The position numbers were made by a program, and so were the translations under genes. This document shows, piece by piece, positions 33,801 through 38,707 of a stretch of 64,000 nucleotides of DNA. Numbering within the stretch: the stretch's first letter is position 1; every line of letters starts with the position of its first letter. Source of the stretch: Oryzias latipes (taxonomy: Eukaryota > Chordata > Actinopteri > Beloniformes > Adrianichthyidae); the NCBI RefSeq assembly GCF_002234675.1, contig NC_019860.2:9484586-9548585 (forward strand). The letters are read 5' to 3'. The notes below the pieces were generated by a model that had not been told where the DNA came from, searched no databases, and was given only the letters and a program-made list of their open reading frames with translations.

Positions 33801-36800
33801 TGGTTCCTGTGAAAAATAAAGTTTGCTGATGTAATACGTGCAGCCAAGATGCACTTTGATGCATTTCATGCGACAAAACCTCTGCAAACTTTAAGCAAAC
33901 ACCTTCAATATTTTCCTTTACATAAACTTCATCTTAATTTGCCAAAATGTATCAAACAAGCAATTAATGTTGCAATTAATGCAACCTTTCTAGTTTTCTA
34001 GAACTTATGACTAAAAATCTTGACTAGGTTTGATAGTAGATTTGTTTTGTTTCTTTTTTAATTATTTGAAAGCAACCAATTCCATTTAGTGGGCTGACAG
34101 TTTGGAGTTTGAATCACCAAGTGATCATTTGGGTTCAAAAATCCTCCAATTCATCAAATATTCGTGTTGAGTCCATAACAACTATGTGACAAACACTTAC
34201 TCGTCCACTCCTGAATGATTGTCTTTGAATTCAGGAGGTATCCCCTTGGACCTGTCACTCCTGAAGGACACACAGCTGGATCCAGATCCAGGTTGGTTCC
34301 TGTGAAAAATAAAGTTTGCTGATGTAATACGTACAGCCAAGATGCACTTTGCTGCATTGCATGCTACAAAACCTCTGCAAACTTTAAGCAAACACCTTCA
34401 ATATTTTCCTTTACATAAACTTCATCTTAATTTGCCAAAATGTATCAAACAAGCAATTAATTGTTGCAATTAATGCAACATTTCTAATTTTCTAGAACTT
34501 ATGACTAAAAAAGGTTTGATATATTATCATGTAGATAGGTTTTCTTTTAATTTATTTATTTGAAATCAACCAATTCCATTTAGTGAGCTGAGAGTTTGGA
34601 GTTTGAATAATAAGCGATCATTTGGGTTCAAAAATCCTCCAATTCATCAAATATTTCTGTTGAGTCCATAACAACTATGTGACAAACACTTACTCGTCCA
34701 CTCCTGAATGAATGTCTTTGAATTCAGGAGGTATCCCCTTGGACATGTCACTCCTGAAGGACACACAGCTGGATTCAGATCCAGGTCGGTTCCTGTGAAA
34801 AATAAAGTTTGCTGATGTAATACATGCAGCCAAGATGCACTTTGATGAATTACATGCTACAAAATCTGTTATTGACTTTTGGACTTATTGTTGACTTATT
34901 ATTTATTTATTCTTATCATTTGTTATTATTGAAGTACTATTGATTTTTTATTATTATTATTTATTATTGATTGATTATTATTATTATAATTATTGACTTA
35001 TTCTGCATATATTGTTATTATTTATTATAGTTATTGACTTCCCATTGAATTATTGTTGGGCTTTTGTAAATAATTTAAAATACATGTCAAAGAGGTCTAA
35101 AACTTTTACATGTTTAAGAATTATTTTTAAAAGTTCTTTGTAATAATTGTTTTCTTTTAAGAAGTCCTGCAACCACCATATTTTTCATTAAAGTTTGAGC
35201 TTTTAAGGCTGACTGTTTCTCTTATTTAACAACAAATGATACACATATATATTATATATTTATATATATATGTATAAATATATATACACATAAATATATA
35301 TAAATTATATGAAAGCTACTTAGATGCGACCAAAGGCTGTAGAAAGCATTGTCATGTGAGCGCCGTCGACCCCACCAAGATGGCGTTGCGCTCCGCCACC
35401 ATCGGCCTGGCTTCCCAAGTGGGCGTTAGTTGAGTTGGCGCCTCTTACAGCTTCCTCCTCTCTCTGACTCCTCACACTCCAGATCCTCTGCCTGTGTCTT
35501 TTTATGCCTGCTCTTTCTACAGTTGATGGCACTCTAATTTGAGTGCACGCCTCTCTTCTCTAACCCGCACAGGTGTATTTTATCAGGGCGATATGCAAAC
35601 TATTAGATCGCCACACCCCTTCCCCCTGTTTTTGTATAAGATGTAGTAAATTATGGAAGCGATTCTGTAGCATAAATAAAAAGCAAAGTCAAAACTAGAA
35701 ATGCTTTTTCATTTTCAAAACGAAGTTGCATTTTTTGACTCAAAATTAAAATGAAAAAGCAATCCACCAAAATGCTTTTTCATTTTCTTCTTCAACACTG
35801 CTTATTCTGTCACTTAATTAAAATGATAAAGAAAATGGTATTTGACATTTAATTTTCAAAATGTTTTCTAGTAAATGTGTAGCAAAATTCATCTAGAAAT
35901 GTCTAATTTGACAATTAAAATGGATTAATAGAAATGCTTTTTAATTTTCAAAATGTAACTGCATCAAATGACTCAAAAGTAAAATGAAAAAGCAATATTT
36001 CCAAATTCTTTTTCATTTTATACTTAAAACCGCTTATTGTGTGTCATAATTGAAATGAAAAAGCAGATAGGGGATTGAATTTGCATTTTCAAATCCACCC
36101 TGGGAAACTTGTCTCAATAATAATTTCTTAAAAGCATTTCCAGAAGGAAGGCGGGGCGATGACATCACTGCTTTCTCCGTGTGTCCGGCCGCTGAGAGAC
36201 ACAGACACTCCAGGAGCAGACTGTGTTAGCGGCAGAGAAGACGGTTTGAGTTGGTTGTGAACTTCTGATGACTGTACACAGCTTCTCAGGACTACATAGC
36301 AGCATGTCCGCCTTCTGCCGTCCTCCTCCTGACGCACCGCAGACAAGCTTTTGTTCTTCGGACCGCCAGCTGCCTTCGCATAGCGGAGCGCGAAGCTCCC
36401 GATCATGATCTCTGAAGGCGGAAATGCTGCTGCGATCTGAGAAACCATCATATGGATTTGTGTTTCCAGTGGTGTCCAGAACAAAATAAAGACTGATGTA
36501 ATTCCCACATATTTACAAATTTATTTGCAGCTTTGCGCTGAATTTGCTGTTTGATGACAGCTGGAGACCCATCAACAGATAATTGGCTGAAGTTGGCTTG
36601 CGATTCGCAGCTTCTGATTCGTGAGGGCACTAAAGGCTCCATTTTTCGCATTAAGATCACCTAAAACCGCAACATGTTCACAAACCGCTGGACCTGGACT
36701 GCTTAAACCTGGATTCCTGGATCGAATGCAGTGGAATGTTCCTTTAGTGCCCTCGCGAATCAGAAGCTGTGAATCGCAAGCCAACTTCAGCGGCCGGACA

Positions 36801-37896
36801 CACGGAGAAAGCAGTGACGTCATCAACCCCCCTCCCCTCTGCTAATGCTTTTAAAAAATGATTATTGAGACAAGTTTCCCAGGGTGGATTTAAAAATGCA
36901 AATGCAATCCCCTCTTTGCATTTTCATTTTAATTATGACACACAATAAGCGGTTTTAAGTATAAAATGATAAAGCATTTGGAAATATTGCTTTTTCATTT
37001 TAATTTTGAGTCATTTGATGCAGTTACATTTTGAAAATGAAAAAGCATTTCTATTAATCCATTTTAAATGATCAAATTAGACATTTCTAAATGAATTATG
37101 CTACACATTTACCATGGAACATCTTGAAAATGAAATGTCAAATACCATTTTCATTTTAATTAAGTGACAGAAAAAGCTGTGTTGAGGAAAGAAATGAAAA
37201 AGCATTTTGAAGGATTGACTTTTCATTTTAATTTTGAGTCAAAAAATGCAGCTTCATTTTGAAAATGAAAAAGCATTTCTGGTTTTGACTTTGCTTTTTA
37301 TTTATGCTACAGAATCGCTTCCATAGTAAATCACATAAAACCTTCAAAGTCCACCATCATCACTATCTTCTTGGAAAATTGTGAAGACTATGGTGTTTCC
37401 TGTCCAGTTCTGCTGCCGTGGGATAACAAGGTTTCATTTGGGCCACGTAGACAATGCACAGGTCCTCACCTGAATCTTCAAGAACAACCTCAAAATTTAG
37501 AGGTCCAACTTTTGTTGTAATCCTGTAAGGTCCCCTCCATCGTGAAAGGACCATAACAACTATGTGACAAACACTTACGGTGCCACTCCTGAACGGATGT
37601 CTTTGAAGTCAGGAGGTATACCCTTGGACGTGTCACTCCTGTTGGACCCCCAGCTGGATTCAGATCCAGGTCCAGGTTGGTTCCTGTTAAGAATGAAGGT
37701 TGCTGGTGTGAGTGCTGAGCTCTGACATGGAGAAGATCATGGACAGTTGGAGATGTTCATCTCACCTCTGAGCTTTGCTCTGGCTCTCATGCTCTGCATC
37801 TCTCCTTTTTTTAGTCGGAGGGGCTCCCTCCTGAGTGTCCTCCCACTGATCCATGCTGCTGGATTCACTGGATTCACACATACCTTCCACCATCAT
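6729..37896 (-). CDS. NLR family protein (fish NLR-C-like): N-terminal peptide repeats, FISNA-NACHT, LRRs
   Basis: This is a 14-15 exon model on the minus strand for a cytosolic nucleotide-binding innate immune receptor. Exons, 5' to 3': 37766-37896, 37579-37683, 34694-34792, 34201-34299, 33708-33806, 32528-32628, 30256-32050, optional 25619-25723, 24173-24349, 17061-17234, 14096-14263, 12522-12698, 7546-7722, 7082-7255, 6729-6834. All junctions keep frame, and the sum without the optional exon is 3582 bp, giving 1193 residues with an in-frame stop. The order is: start exon, four peptide repeats, a basic linker, FISNA, NACHT with Walker A near residue 310 and Walker B near 383, winged-helix/NACHT-associated region, six LRR exons, and a short Ser-rich tail. 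No PYD, CARD or B30.2 domain is visible. Exons are called from splice signals and homology alone. Whether this is one gene, or one gene plus stranded LRR exons of neighbours, needs transcript data. Confidence 0.75.
7082..7255 (-). CDS. NLR LRR exon (174 bp)
   Basis: Bounded by a GGATTCAG acceptor and a CTGAG/GTCAGG donor on the minus strand, phase 2 at both ends. It encodes [19 protein letters not shown], then [12 protein letters not shown], the LxxLDLSxN signature of ribonuclease-inhibitor-type leucine-rich repeats; each such exon holds two repeats of about 28 residues. It differs from the other LRR exons in its second half ([14 protein letters not shown]), which fits the last LRR position. 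Confidence 0.85.
7380..8855 (-). repeat. Duplicated LRR-exon unit, copy 1
   Basis: The LRR exon at 7546 with its flanks is repeated at 12828-15386 (copy 3) with very high identity over about 1.3 kb, including intronic landmarks such as TTTTGGGGGGATTGGGGGG (7900 and 14441) and GGTACGGCATTATGTAACTG (8649 and 15192). Partial versions occur at 12363-12827 and, more diverged, at 16998-18064 plus 20461-20740. This is tandem duplication of exon and intron together. Confidence 0.85.
7546..7722 (-). CDS. NLR LRR exon (177 bp)
   Basis: Acceptor TCTGATTGCAG and donor GAG/GTCAGAC flank 59 in-frame codons in phase 2. The translation has [17 protein letters not shown] followed by the [17 protein letters not shown] block. 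It is almost identical to the exons at 12522, 14096 and 17061, so it belongs to a recently duplicated LRR unit. Confidence 0.87.
8935..9220 (-). pseudogene. Remnant of an NLR LRR exon boundary and its upstream intron
   Basis: The stretch CTTTGACAAACTG...CAATCCAGAATAAAGAG and the AAAGTTCATGTTTTTCATTCTTC block copy the 5' edge of an LRR exon plus the intron upstream of it (compare 7230-7330 and 12680-12790). The rest of the exon is gone. It marks another, now truncated, duplication unit. Confidence 0.55.
9224..10470 (-). mobile_element. L2-type LINE, 5'-truncated, reverse transcriptase C-terminal half and 3' end
   Basis: On the minus strand the pieces read, in order, [17 protein letters not shown] (near 10300), [20 protein letters not shown] (near 10080), [28 protein letters not shown] (near 9870) and [17 protein letters not shown] (near 9790), with the catalytic YADD intact. 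At least two frameshifts separate them. The 3' end carries the CAATTTTATTTGTATAGCCC motif typical of fish LINE tails at 9236-9256. The copy is inserted in an NLR intron and is inactive. Confidence 0.85.
10480..10915 (+). other. Unrecognised duplicated cassette with coiled-coil-like frame, copy 1
   Basis: This segment is about 95% identical to 16553-16990. On the plus strand, opposite to the NLR gene, one frame (10679-10909) reads [20 protein letters not shown] followed by [14 protein letters not shown], a strongly helical, coiled-coil-like stretch. An upstream frame opens with a repeated MFVDD/MFVDE motif. Both abut LINE fragments at their left edge. I do not recognise the family; it may be an exon fragment of an immune-type coiled-coil gene or simple intron sequence without function. 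Confidence 0.4.
10998..11701. mobile_element. hAT-type MITE with perfect 8-bp target duplication
   Basis: The element opens CAGTGACGTGCGATGAGG and closes CTGCACGTCACTG, an 11-bp terminal inverted repeat. Both flanks carry the target duplication ACCTGCAG (10990-10997 and 11702-11709). The 704-bp interior has a GAGGCACGAGAACTGC tandem pair near 11240-11280 and no transposase. 8-bp duplication with CAG...CTG ends places it in the hAT superfamily. Confidence 0.9.
11710..12362. other. NLR intron, unclassified
   Basis: AT-rich sequence without ORFs. Short inverted ATATGTG/CATATAT motifs around 11715-11960 suggest part of a decayed palindromic MITE, but I cannot set its ends. From 12080 the sequence is GA-rich and resembles NLR-associated flanks. 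Confidence 0.3.
12522..12698 (-). CDS. NLR LRR exon (177 bp)
   Basis: Phase-2 exon with a GGATTCAG acceptor and a TTTGAG/GTCAGAC donor. It encodes [20 protein letters not shown] and [17 protein letters not shown], two ribonuclease-inhibitor-type repeats. It sits in duplication unit 2 (12363-12827). The AAAG instead of AGAG next to the donor slightly weakens the splice site. Confidence 0.85.
12980..14083 (+). mobile_element. PIF/Harbinger-type element, 1.1 kb
   Basis: The ends GGCTACGTTCACACGGCAGG and CCTGCAGTGTGAACGTAGCC are inverted repeats of the TTCACAC...GTGTGAA style shared with the elements at 42060 and 59239. The interior has a Myb/SANT-like coding remnant (13251-13396). It disrupts LRR duplication unit 3 and ends only 12 bp from the splice donor of the LRR exon at 14096. 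A clean 3-bp target duplication is not visible. Confidence 0.75.
13251..13396 (+). pseudogene. Myb/SANT-like N-terminal fragment of a Harbinger accessory protein
   Basis: From ATG at 13251 the frame reads [20 protein letters not shown] and then [19 protein letters not shown] before a stop. This pattern (W-x7-W, then GD..IQ..L, then R..VFEKI) is that of the trihelix/Myb-SANT-like protein that accompanies PIF/Harbinger transposases. Only the first 48 residues are open. A second short open piece begins MAECGVEH after the stop. Confidence 0.6.
14096..14263 (-). CDS. NLR LRR exon (168 bp, 9-bp in-frame deletion)
   Basis: Acceptor CTGATTGCAG and donor GAG/GTCAGAC are intact. The reading is [20 protein letters not shown], then [20 protein letters not shown]: the LQD of the sister exons is missing, a 9-bp deletion that preserves frame but shortens the loop after the LxxLDLSxN strand. 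The Harbinger end lies 12 bp inside the downstream intron. Confidence 0.83.
15387..16552 (-). mobile_element. LINE 5' part: leader and start of endonuclease domain
   Basis: On the minus strand, the frame ending near 15470 reads [20 protein letters not shown] then [15 protein letters not shown] and [13 protein letters not shown]: the N-terminal catalytic strands (NIRS, LTETW) of an AP-endonuclease of the L2/CR1 type. Upstream (15683-16096) a Pro/Ser-rich frame precedes it, and 16150-16550 is non-coding leader. It stops at 15387 within the duplicated NLR unit. 3' sequences are missing, unusual for a LINE because ordinary truncation removes the 5' end. Confidence 0.7.
16553..16997 (+). other. 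Unrecognised duplicated cassette with coiled-coil-like frame, copy 2
   Basis: This is the second copy of the segment at 10480-10915. It contains a 53-bp unit starting AGCTGCAGGAAGAAAAGAAG repeated in tandem at 16843 and 16896, with a partial third at 16949. Because 53 is not a multiple of three, the coiled-coil-like frame ([20 protein letters not shown]) shifts after the first repeat, so any protein from this copy would differ from that of copy 1. The family is not recognised. Confidence 0.4.
17061..17234 (-). CDS. NLR LRR exon (174 bp)
   Basis: Phase-2 exon, acceptor TTTTCAG and donor CTGAG/GTCAGAC. It reads [20 protein letters not shown] and [16 protein letters not shown] with the CRLQTL end. 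It is the most diverged of the four related LRR exons (Tyr-Lys in place of Cys-Ser near the start) and lies in duplication unit 4. Confidence 0.85.
17317..17464. mobile_element. Short hAT MITE (148 bp)
   Basis: It opens CAGGGGAGGGCAATTATTTT and closes GTTTGCCCACCCCTG, with target duplications GGTAAGAC (17309-17316) and AGTAAGAC (17465-17472) differing at one base. GGCTCGCGGGCCACATAGG and GGGCCATAG subterminal blocks mirror each other. It has no coding capacity. Confidence 0.85.
17520..17590. repeat. Low-complexity TTTC / poly-T / poly-G tract
   Basis: Three or four TTTC units run into about 20 T and then nine G within the intron of duplication unit 4, where the sister units have only a short T/G-rich stretch (TTTGTTTTTTGGAG). 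It is a local expansion. Confidence 0.8.
18065..20460 (+). mobile_element. hAT element (family D), 2.4 kb, near-full-length with broken transposase
   Basis: Left end CATGGGTGCCCAATGTGGGG and right end GTTTGGGCACCCCTG form imperfect terminal repeats of the CAGGGGTGCCCAAA type, with GGCCCGC-rich subterminal blocks. It splits LRR duplication unit 4: sequence matching 14936-14946 precedes it and sequence matching 14990 onwards resumes at 20462. About 40 bp of the unit are lost, and no clean 8-bp target duplication is seen. Confidence 0.85.
18456..20175 (+). pseudogene. hAT transposase (GTF2IRD2/FAM200/ZBED5-like), split by a putative intron and frameshifts
   Basis: Successive plus-strand frames give [40 protein letters not shown] (18701), [14 protein letters not shown] with the catalytic-type [22 protein letters not shown] and [20 protein letters not shown] (19012-19400). 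A GTAAGTC donor at 19401 and a TCTCTTTAG acceptor at 19660 bracket about 260 bp of non-coding sequence. Coding resumes with [20 protein letters not shown] and [14 protein letters not shown] (19661-20036), then shifts into [12 protein letters not shown], the conserved dimerisation end. Frameshifts near 18700, 18945 and 20010 make it inactive. Confidence 0.85.
20741..21740. other. NLR intron, unclassified repeat-like sequence
   Basis: From 20745 the ACATTTAGATGG...TCATGTAAACAC style resembles a DNA-transposon end, and 21286-21345 shares a block (TTTCCA..CCAGTGTCCAG and TGATGT.AATCCCA.ATATTTAC) with the centre of the foldback element at 36450-36510. I cannot set ends or class. No credible ORF is present. 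Confidence 0.35.
22047..22285 (+). mobile_element. tRNA-derived SINE, 3'-shortened copy
   Basis: It starts CTGCACAGTGGCGCAGTGGT with an A-box-like GTGGCGCAGTGGTTAGCGC and a B-box-like CAGTTCAAGTCC, then TGGCGACCTGTCCAGGGTGT and ends AGGGAACAAACGG. The fuller copy on the opposite strand at 44881-45275 has about 150 bp more in the middle. RNA polymerase III transcription of such SINEs is known; this copy is decayed. Confidence 0.82.
22790..23085 (-). mobile_element. tRNA-derived SINE, second family
   Basis: On the minus strand it begins GCTGGGTAGCTCGGTTGGTA with a tRNA A-box-like TAGCTCGGTTGGTAAGG and a B-box-like GGTTCGATTCCC at 23020-23035, continues through a AAGGGTCTTGCCTAAGGACCC-like body and ends in an A/T-rich tail near 22790. 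The first 20 bp are repeated in inverted orientation at 23074-23094. Confidence 0.75.
24173..24349 (-). CDS. NLR LRR exon (177 bp), first full LRR exon
   Basis: Acceptor CTTCATAG and donor CTAAG/GTCAGAAC. The phase-2 reading is [20 protein letters not shown], then [19 protein letters not shown] and the CRLQTL end. It is the LRR exon nearest the NACHT exon and differs from the others in its acceptor and its first residues, as the first LRR exon of these genes often does. Confidence 0.85.
24560..25230 (-). mobile_element. pogo/Tigger-like element remnant with C-terminal transposase fragment
   Basis: The minus-strand frame 24672-24926 (upstream part to about 24960) reads [20 protein letters not shown], then an acidic [11 protein letters not shown] stretch and a stop. 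The K-S-T-I-x-N-x-F-x-x-A-G-L motif is the C-terminal landmark of pogo/Tigger-type transposases. ATTATAATCCGGAAATTTCGG at 25199-25219 resembles the Tigger terminal repeat with its CCGGATTATAA. The catalytic DDE region is missing. Confidence 0.6.
25619..25723 (-). CDS. Shortened NLR LRR exon (105 bp), in frame, possibly optional
   Basis: The flanks match the exon at 24173 (the ACTACAAATGTAGAAATGAA block and the TGAAGAGA.ACAAAGA block), with acceptor CTTCACAG and donor AGAG/GTCAGAAC. The 105-bp interior has lost about 72 bp relative to the 177-bp form but still reads open in phase 2: [13 protein letters not shown], then [13 protein letters not shown]. The LDL is weakened to LGL. It could be a shortened functional exon or a decaying duplicate that is skipped; both readings keep the downstream frame. 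Confidence 0.5.
26320..26660 (-). mobile_element. Retroposon 3' end (LINE/SINE tail)
   Basis: Read on the minus strand it ends ACATGTGACAATAAGAGGA followed by short GATTCT repeats, a common tail type of fish non-LTR elements. A G13 tract at 26511-26523 lies within it. No coding part is attached, and whether it belongs to the reverse transcriptase fragment upstream (26690-28290) is uncertain. Confidence 0.5.
26690..28290 (-). mobile_element. Non-LTR retrotransposon fragment: reverse transcriptase and C-terminal region
   Basis: On the minus strand: [20 protein letters not shown] and [12 protein letters not shown] (near 28000), then [13 protein letters not shown] (27890-27910), where MDD is the F/Y-x-DD catalytic box. 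Next comes a 235-codon open stretch (27135-27842) with [40 protein letters not shown] and [20 protein letters not shown] terminal [14 protein letters not shown] piece lies near 26740. Frame breaks occur around 27850 and 27100. The domain order fits a LINE-type ORF2 C-terminal half; I cannot name its clade. Confidence 0.75.
28291..29256. other. NLR intron, unclassified
   Basis: AT-rich intronic sequence with A-runs near 28480 and 28910, and a CCACCGCCACCGCCGCC tract at 28981-28997. The open frames are short and show no family resemblance. Confidence 0.3.
29265..29574. mobile_element. hAT MITE with nested Tigger-type fragment and perfect TSD
   Basis: The element opens CAGGGGTCGGCAACCTTAAC and closes GGTTGCCTAACACCTG, with target duplications TTCTAGAA at 29257-29264 and 29575-29582, identical on both sides. 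Within it, 29398-29545 is a copy of the left part of the Tigger-like element at 39639 (the TCACTATAACGCGG and GATTGGCTAAAAAGTCAC blocks), so one transposon fragment sits inside another. Confidence 0.88.
29688..29707. repeat. Poly(G) tract, G20
   Basis: An uninterrupted run of 20 G within the NLR intron just upstream of the NACHT exon's downstream intron. Similar runs recur across the window. Confidence 0.95.
30256..32050 (-). CDS. NLR exon: FISNA and NACHT domains (1795 bp)
   Basis: This single large exon starts after a CTGCTCTTTCAG acceptor (phase 1) and ends at an AG/GTGAGT donor (phase 2). The first 90 residues are the FISNA region ([29 protein letters not shown]). NACHT follows with Walker A GVAGAGKS (about 99-106 of the exon), the SFREMNLI segment, Walker [13 protein letters not shown] (about 169-180) and sensor-1-like [14 protein letters not shown]. 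The winged-helix part contains [13 protein letters not shown], and the NACHT-associated region has [18 protein letters not shown]-driven oligomerisation is the family role. All core motifs are intact and no stop interrupts the 598 codons. Confidence 0.92.
32090..32522 (+). mobile_element. L2-type LINE 3' end, severely 5'-truncated
   Basis: The plus strand reads a decayed C-terminal reverse transcriptase piece ([20 protein letters not shown] type, then LFTMG, PQLWNLP-like) broken by a G19 tract at 32233-32251. The 3' UTR has GTGAAGCGACCTTGAGTGTC and ends in an ATTATTATTAC microsatellite tail at 32511-32522, the classical L2-family end. It lies in the NLR intron between the linker exon and the NACHT exon, its tail touching the linker exon's donor. 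Confidence 0.8.
32528..32628 (-). CDS. NLR linker exon (101 bp), basic
   Basis: Acceptor TTTCTCCACAG and donor GGG/GTTGTA on the minus strand. In phase 2 the exon reads [20 protein letters not shown] followed by [13 protein letters not shown] and leaves one base that joins the NACHT exon exactly in its frame. The EKKRRRPQ stretch could act as a nuclear localisation-like basic patch. The weak donor (GTTGTA) runs straight into the TAA-rich L2 tail. The exact phase fit is the main support. Confidence 0.6.
33175..33210. repeat. (GTTT)n microsatellite
   Basis: Nine perfect GTTT units in the NLR intron. Confidence 0.95.
33708..33806 (-). CDS. NLR N-terminal peptide-repeat exon A (99 bp)
   Basis: Acceptor TTTTTCACAG, donor GTAAGTG, phase 2 at both ends. 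It encodes NQPGSESS.., then [17 protein letters not shown] and NHSGVD, a 33-residue Ser/Pro/Gly-rich unit. Short repeated N-terminal peptides of this kind are known in teleost NLR-C genes; their function is not settled. It is the copy nearest the NACHT exon. Confidence 0.85.
34201..34299 (-). CDS. NLR N-terminal peptide-repeat exon B (99 bp)
   Basis: Same boundaries and phase as exon A. It differs by a few substitutions ([19 protein letters not shown]), with SG in place of SE and V in place of M. The splice signals are unchanged, so inclusion in the mRNA is likely. Confidence 0.85.
34694..34792 (-). CDS. NLR N-terminal peptide-repeat exon C (99 bp)
   Basis: Third unit of the triplication. 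It reads [19 protein letters not shown] and then [13 protein letters not shown]. All splice and phase features match exons A and B. The tandem unit ends shortly beyond it at about 34870, where the intron turns into a TTATTATTA-rich sequence. Confidence 0.85.
34870..35653. other. NLR intron: ATT-rich and TA-rich low complexity, unclassified GC patch
   Basis: 34880-35050 is ATT-repeat-like and 35238-35312 is TATATA-rich. 35320-35580 is a GC-richer patch with a minus-strand 70-codon frame of no recognised family. No support for a gene. Confidence 0.35.
35654..37323. mobile_element. Foldback DNA element, 1.67 kb, with about 470-bp inverted arms
   Basis: Left end TGGAAGCGATTCTGTAGCAT and its exact complement at the right end (37304-37323), flanked by TA on both sides. 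The arms (35654-36120 and 36850-37323) are built from repeated GAAAAAGCATTT / AAATGCTTTTTC motifs. The core (36125-36840) is GC-richer and itself has inverted ends, including CACGGAGAAAGCAGTGA / TCACTGCTTTCTCCGTG. No transposase is recognised. It lies in the NLR intron between repeat exon C and the diverged exon D. Confidence 0.88.
37330..37557 (-). mobile_element. Ty3/gypsy retrotransposon fragment: integrase C-terminus
   Basis: The minus-strand frame (37363-37554) reads [20 protein letters not shown] and then [12 protein letters not shown] and VAQMKPCYP before stops. The W-x-GPY-x-I...V-x-x-x-NY/NF pattern is the C-terminal end of gypsy Pol. No LTR, gag or reverse transcriptase is nearby. 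Its upstream edge lies about 20 bp from the donor of NLR exon D. Confidence 0.7.
37579..37683 (-). CDS. NLR N-terminal peptide-repeat exon D (105 bp, diverged)
   Basis: Acceptor CTTAACAG, donor GTAAGTG, phase 2. It reads [20 protein letters not shown] and then [15 protein letters not shown]. Two extra codons (PG) and several replacements, including loss of the Cys, set it apart from exons A-C, so it is probably the ancestral unit from which the triplication grew. Confidence 0.82.
37766..37896 (-). CDS. NLR start exon (131 bp)
   Basis: Two adjacent ATG codons at 37894-37896 and 37891-37893 open the frame [20 protein letters not shown], continuing [20 protein letters not shown] to a GTGAGA donor (phase 2). 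An in-frame TGA lies seven codons upstream, so 37896 is the first possible start in this exon. A third ATG at 37852-37854 (MDQWED) is also usable. The TTTACTCTGCAG just upstream could be an acceptor, so an upstream non-coding exon is possible. The pattern W-E-x-x-E-G-x-P-P followed by KAQR is typical of fish NLR start exons. Confidence 0.72.
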
Positions 37897-38700
37897 CTGC
37901 AGAGTAAACAGACATCAGCTCTGATCCTCCTTCACCAACAGATCAGCTGCTCCTCCACTGATTGGCTCTTCTCTTGTGTTTCCTCTCAGGTTCTGACCTT
38001 GAATTCAGTCAGACAGCAGTGAAAGGCTTTTAGTTCATGCCACATTGTTTACAAACTTAGAAACCACAGTACAGTGACTCTGTTCAAGCAAGTTTGTCTT
38101 GAGTATAGCACGAGATATAGAAAATAATTACTACTCTTGAATGGTCTTTCTTCATGAAATGTGCTATAAAAATAAACTTGCCTCTTGAAGTCACTGGCAA
38201 AAAAAAGAGTCTCATCAAGTCAAATTCCAAAATATTACTTCAAAGAAGTACAGACTGTGTCCAACAGTCTCTACTGTCTTCTGCTTTCATGTTCATCCTT
38301 AGAATTAATCCAGAGAGGTCCAAATGCCAGTCAAAGACCCAAGTTAGTCGATGGTCTGGCAAAAGGGTCCATCAAAAATCAGTGACCTTGAATCCACATG
38401 TTGCCTCATTTATAACATATATAGTTGATTTTGACTTGCAGAATAAGTGAAGCTTTTGTTTTGTAATTAGATATGAGTACCGGTATATCTACGATGCTTT
38501 ATAGTATTTAGATATTAATAGGTGAAGGCTAGAAATTATTGCTCTATTTTGTTTTCCCTAATTGTGTATTCAAAATCAGAAAACTTTGTTCAGTAACAAT
38601 ATAATTTTTTAAAATAAGGTTTAGCATGTTTTTTAATTGAACAATCATTAGACTGAGAATCCACTACTTGCTCCAAATCAACATCATAAATAAACTTCTG
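37897..38700. other. Upstream region of the NLR gene, no recognised element
   Basis: No TATA box or CpG island is evident next to the start exon. The open frames here are short and without family resemblance. The promoter is not placed. Confidence 0.3.
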
Positions 38701-38707
38701 AAAATAG

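Larger units (their letters stand above)
33481..34870 (-). repeat. Triplicated 493-bp exon-bearing tandem unit of the NLR gene
   Basis: Three head-to-tail units begin near 33481, 33974 and 34467, each opening with ATTAATGCAAC.TTTCTA and ending after GCATGC.ACAAAA. Exons A, B and C start at 33708, 34201 and 34694, a spacing of exactly 493 bp each time. Exon and intron are about equally conserved, with only scattered substitutions, which points to recent unequal exchange or gene conversion. Confidence 0.92.

Noticed and set aside
33481-34870. CRISPR-like array (regular 493-bp spacing)
   Set aside because: The units are long exon-plus-intron duplications in a vertebrate gene; there are no short direct repeats with unique spacers.
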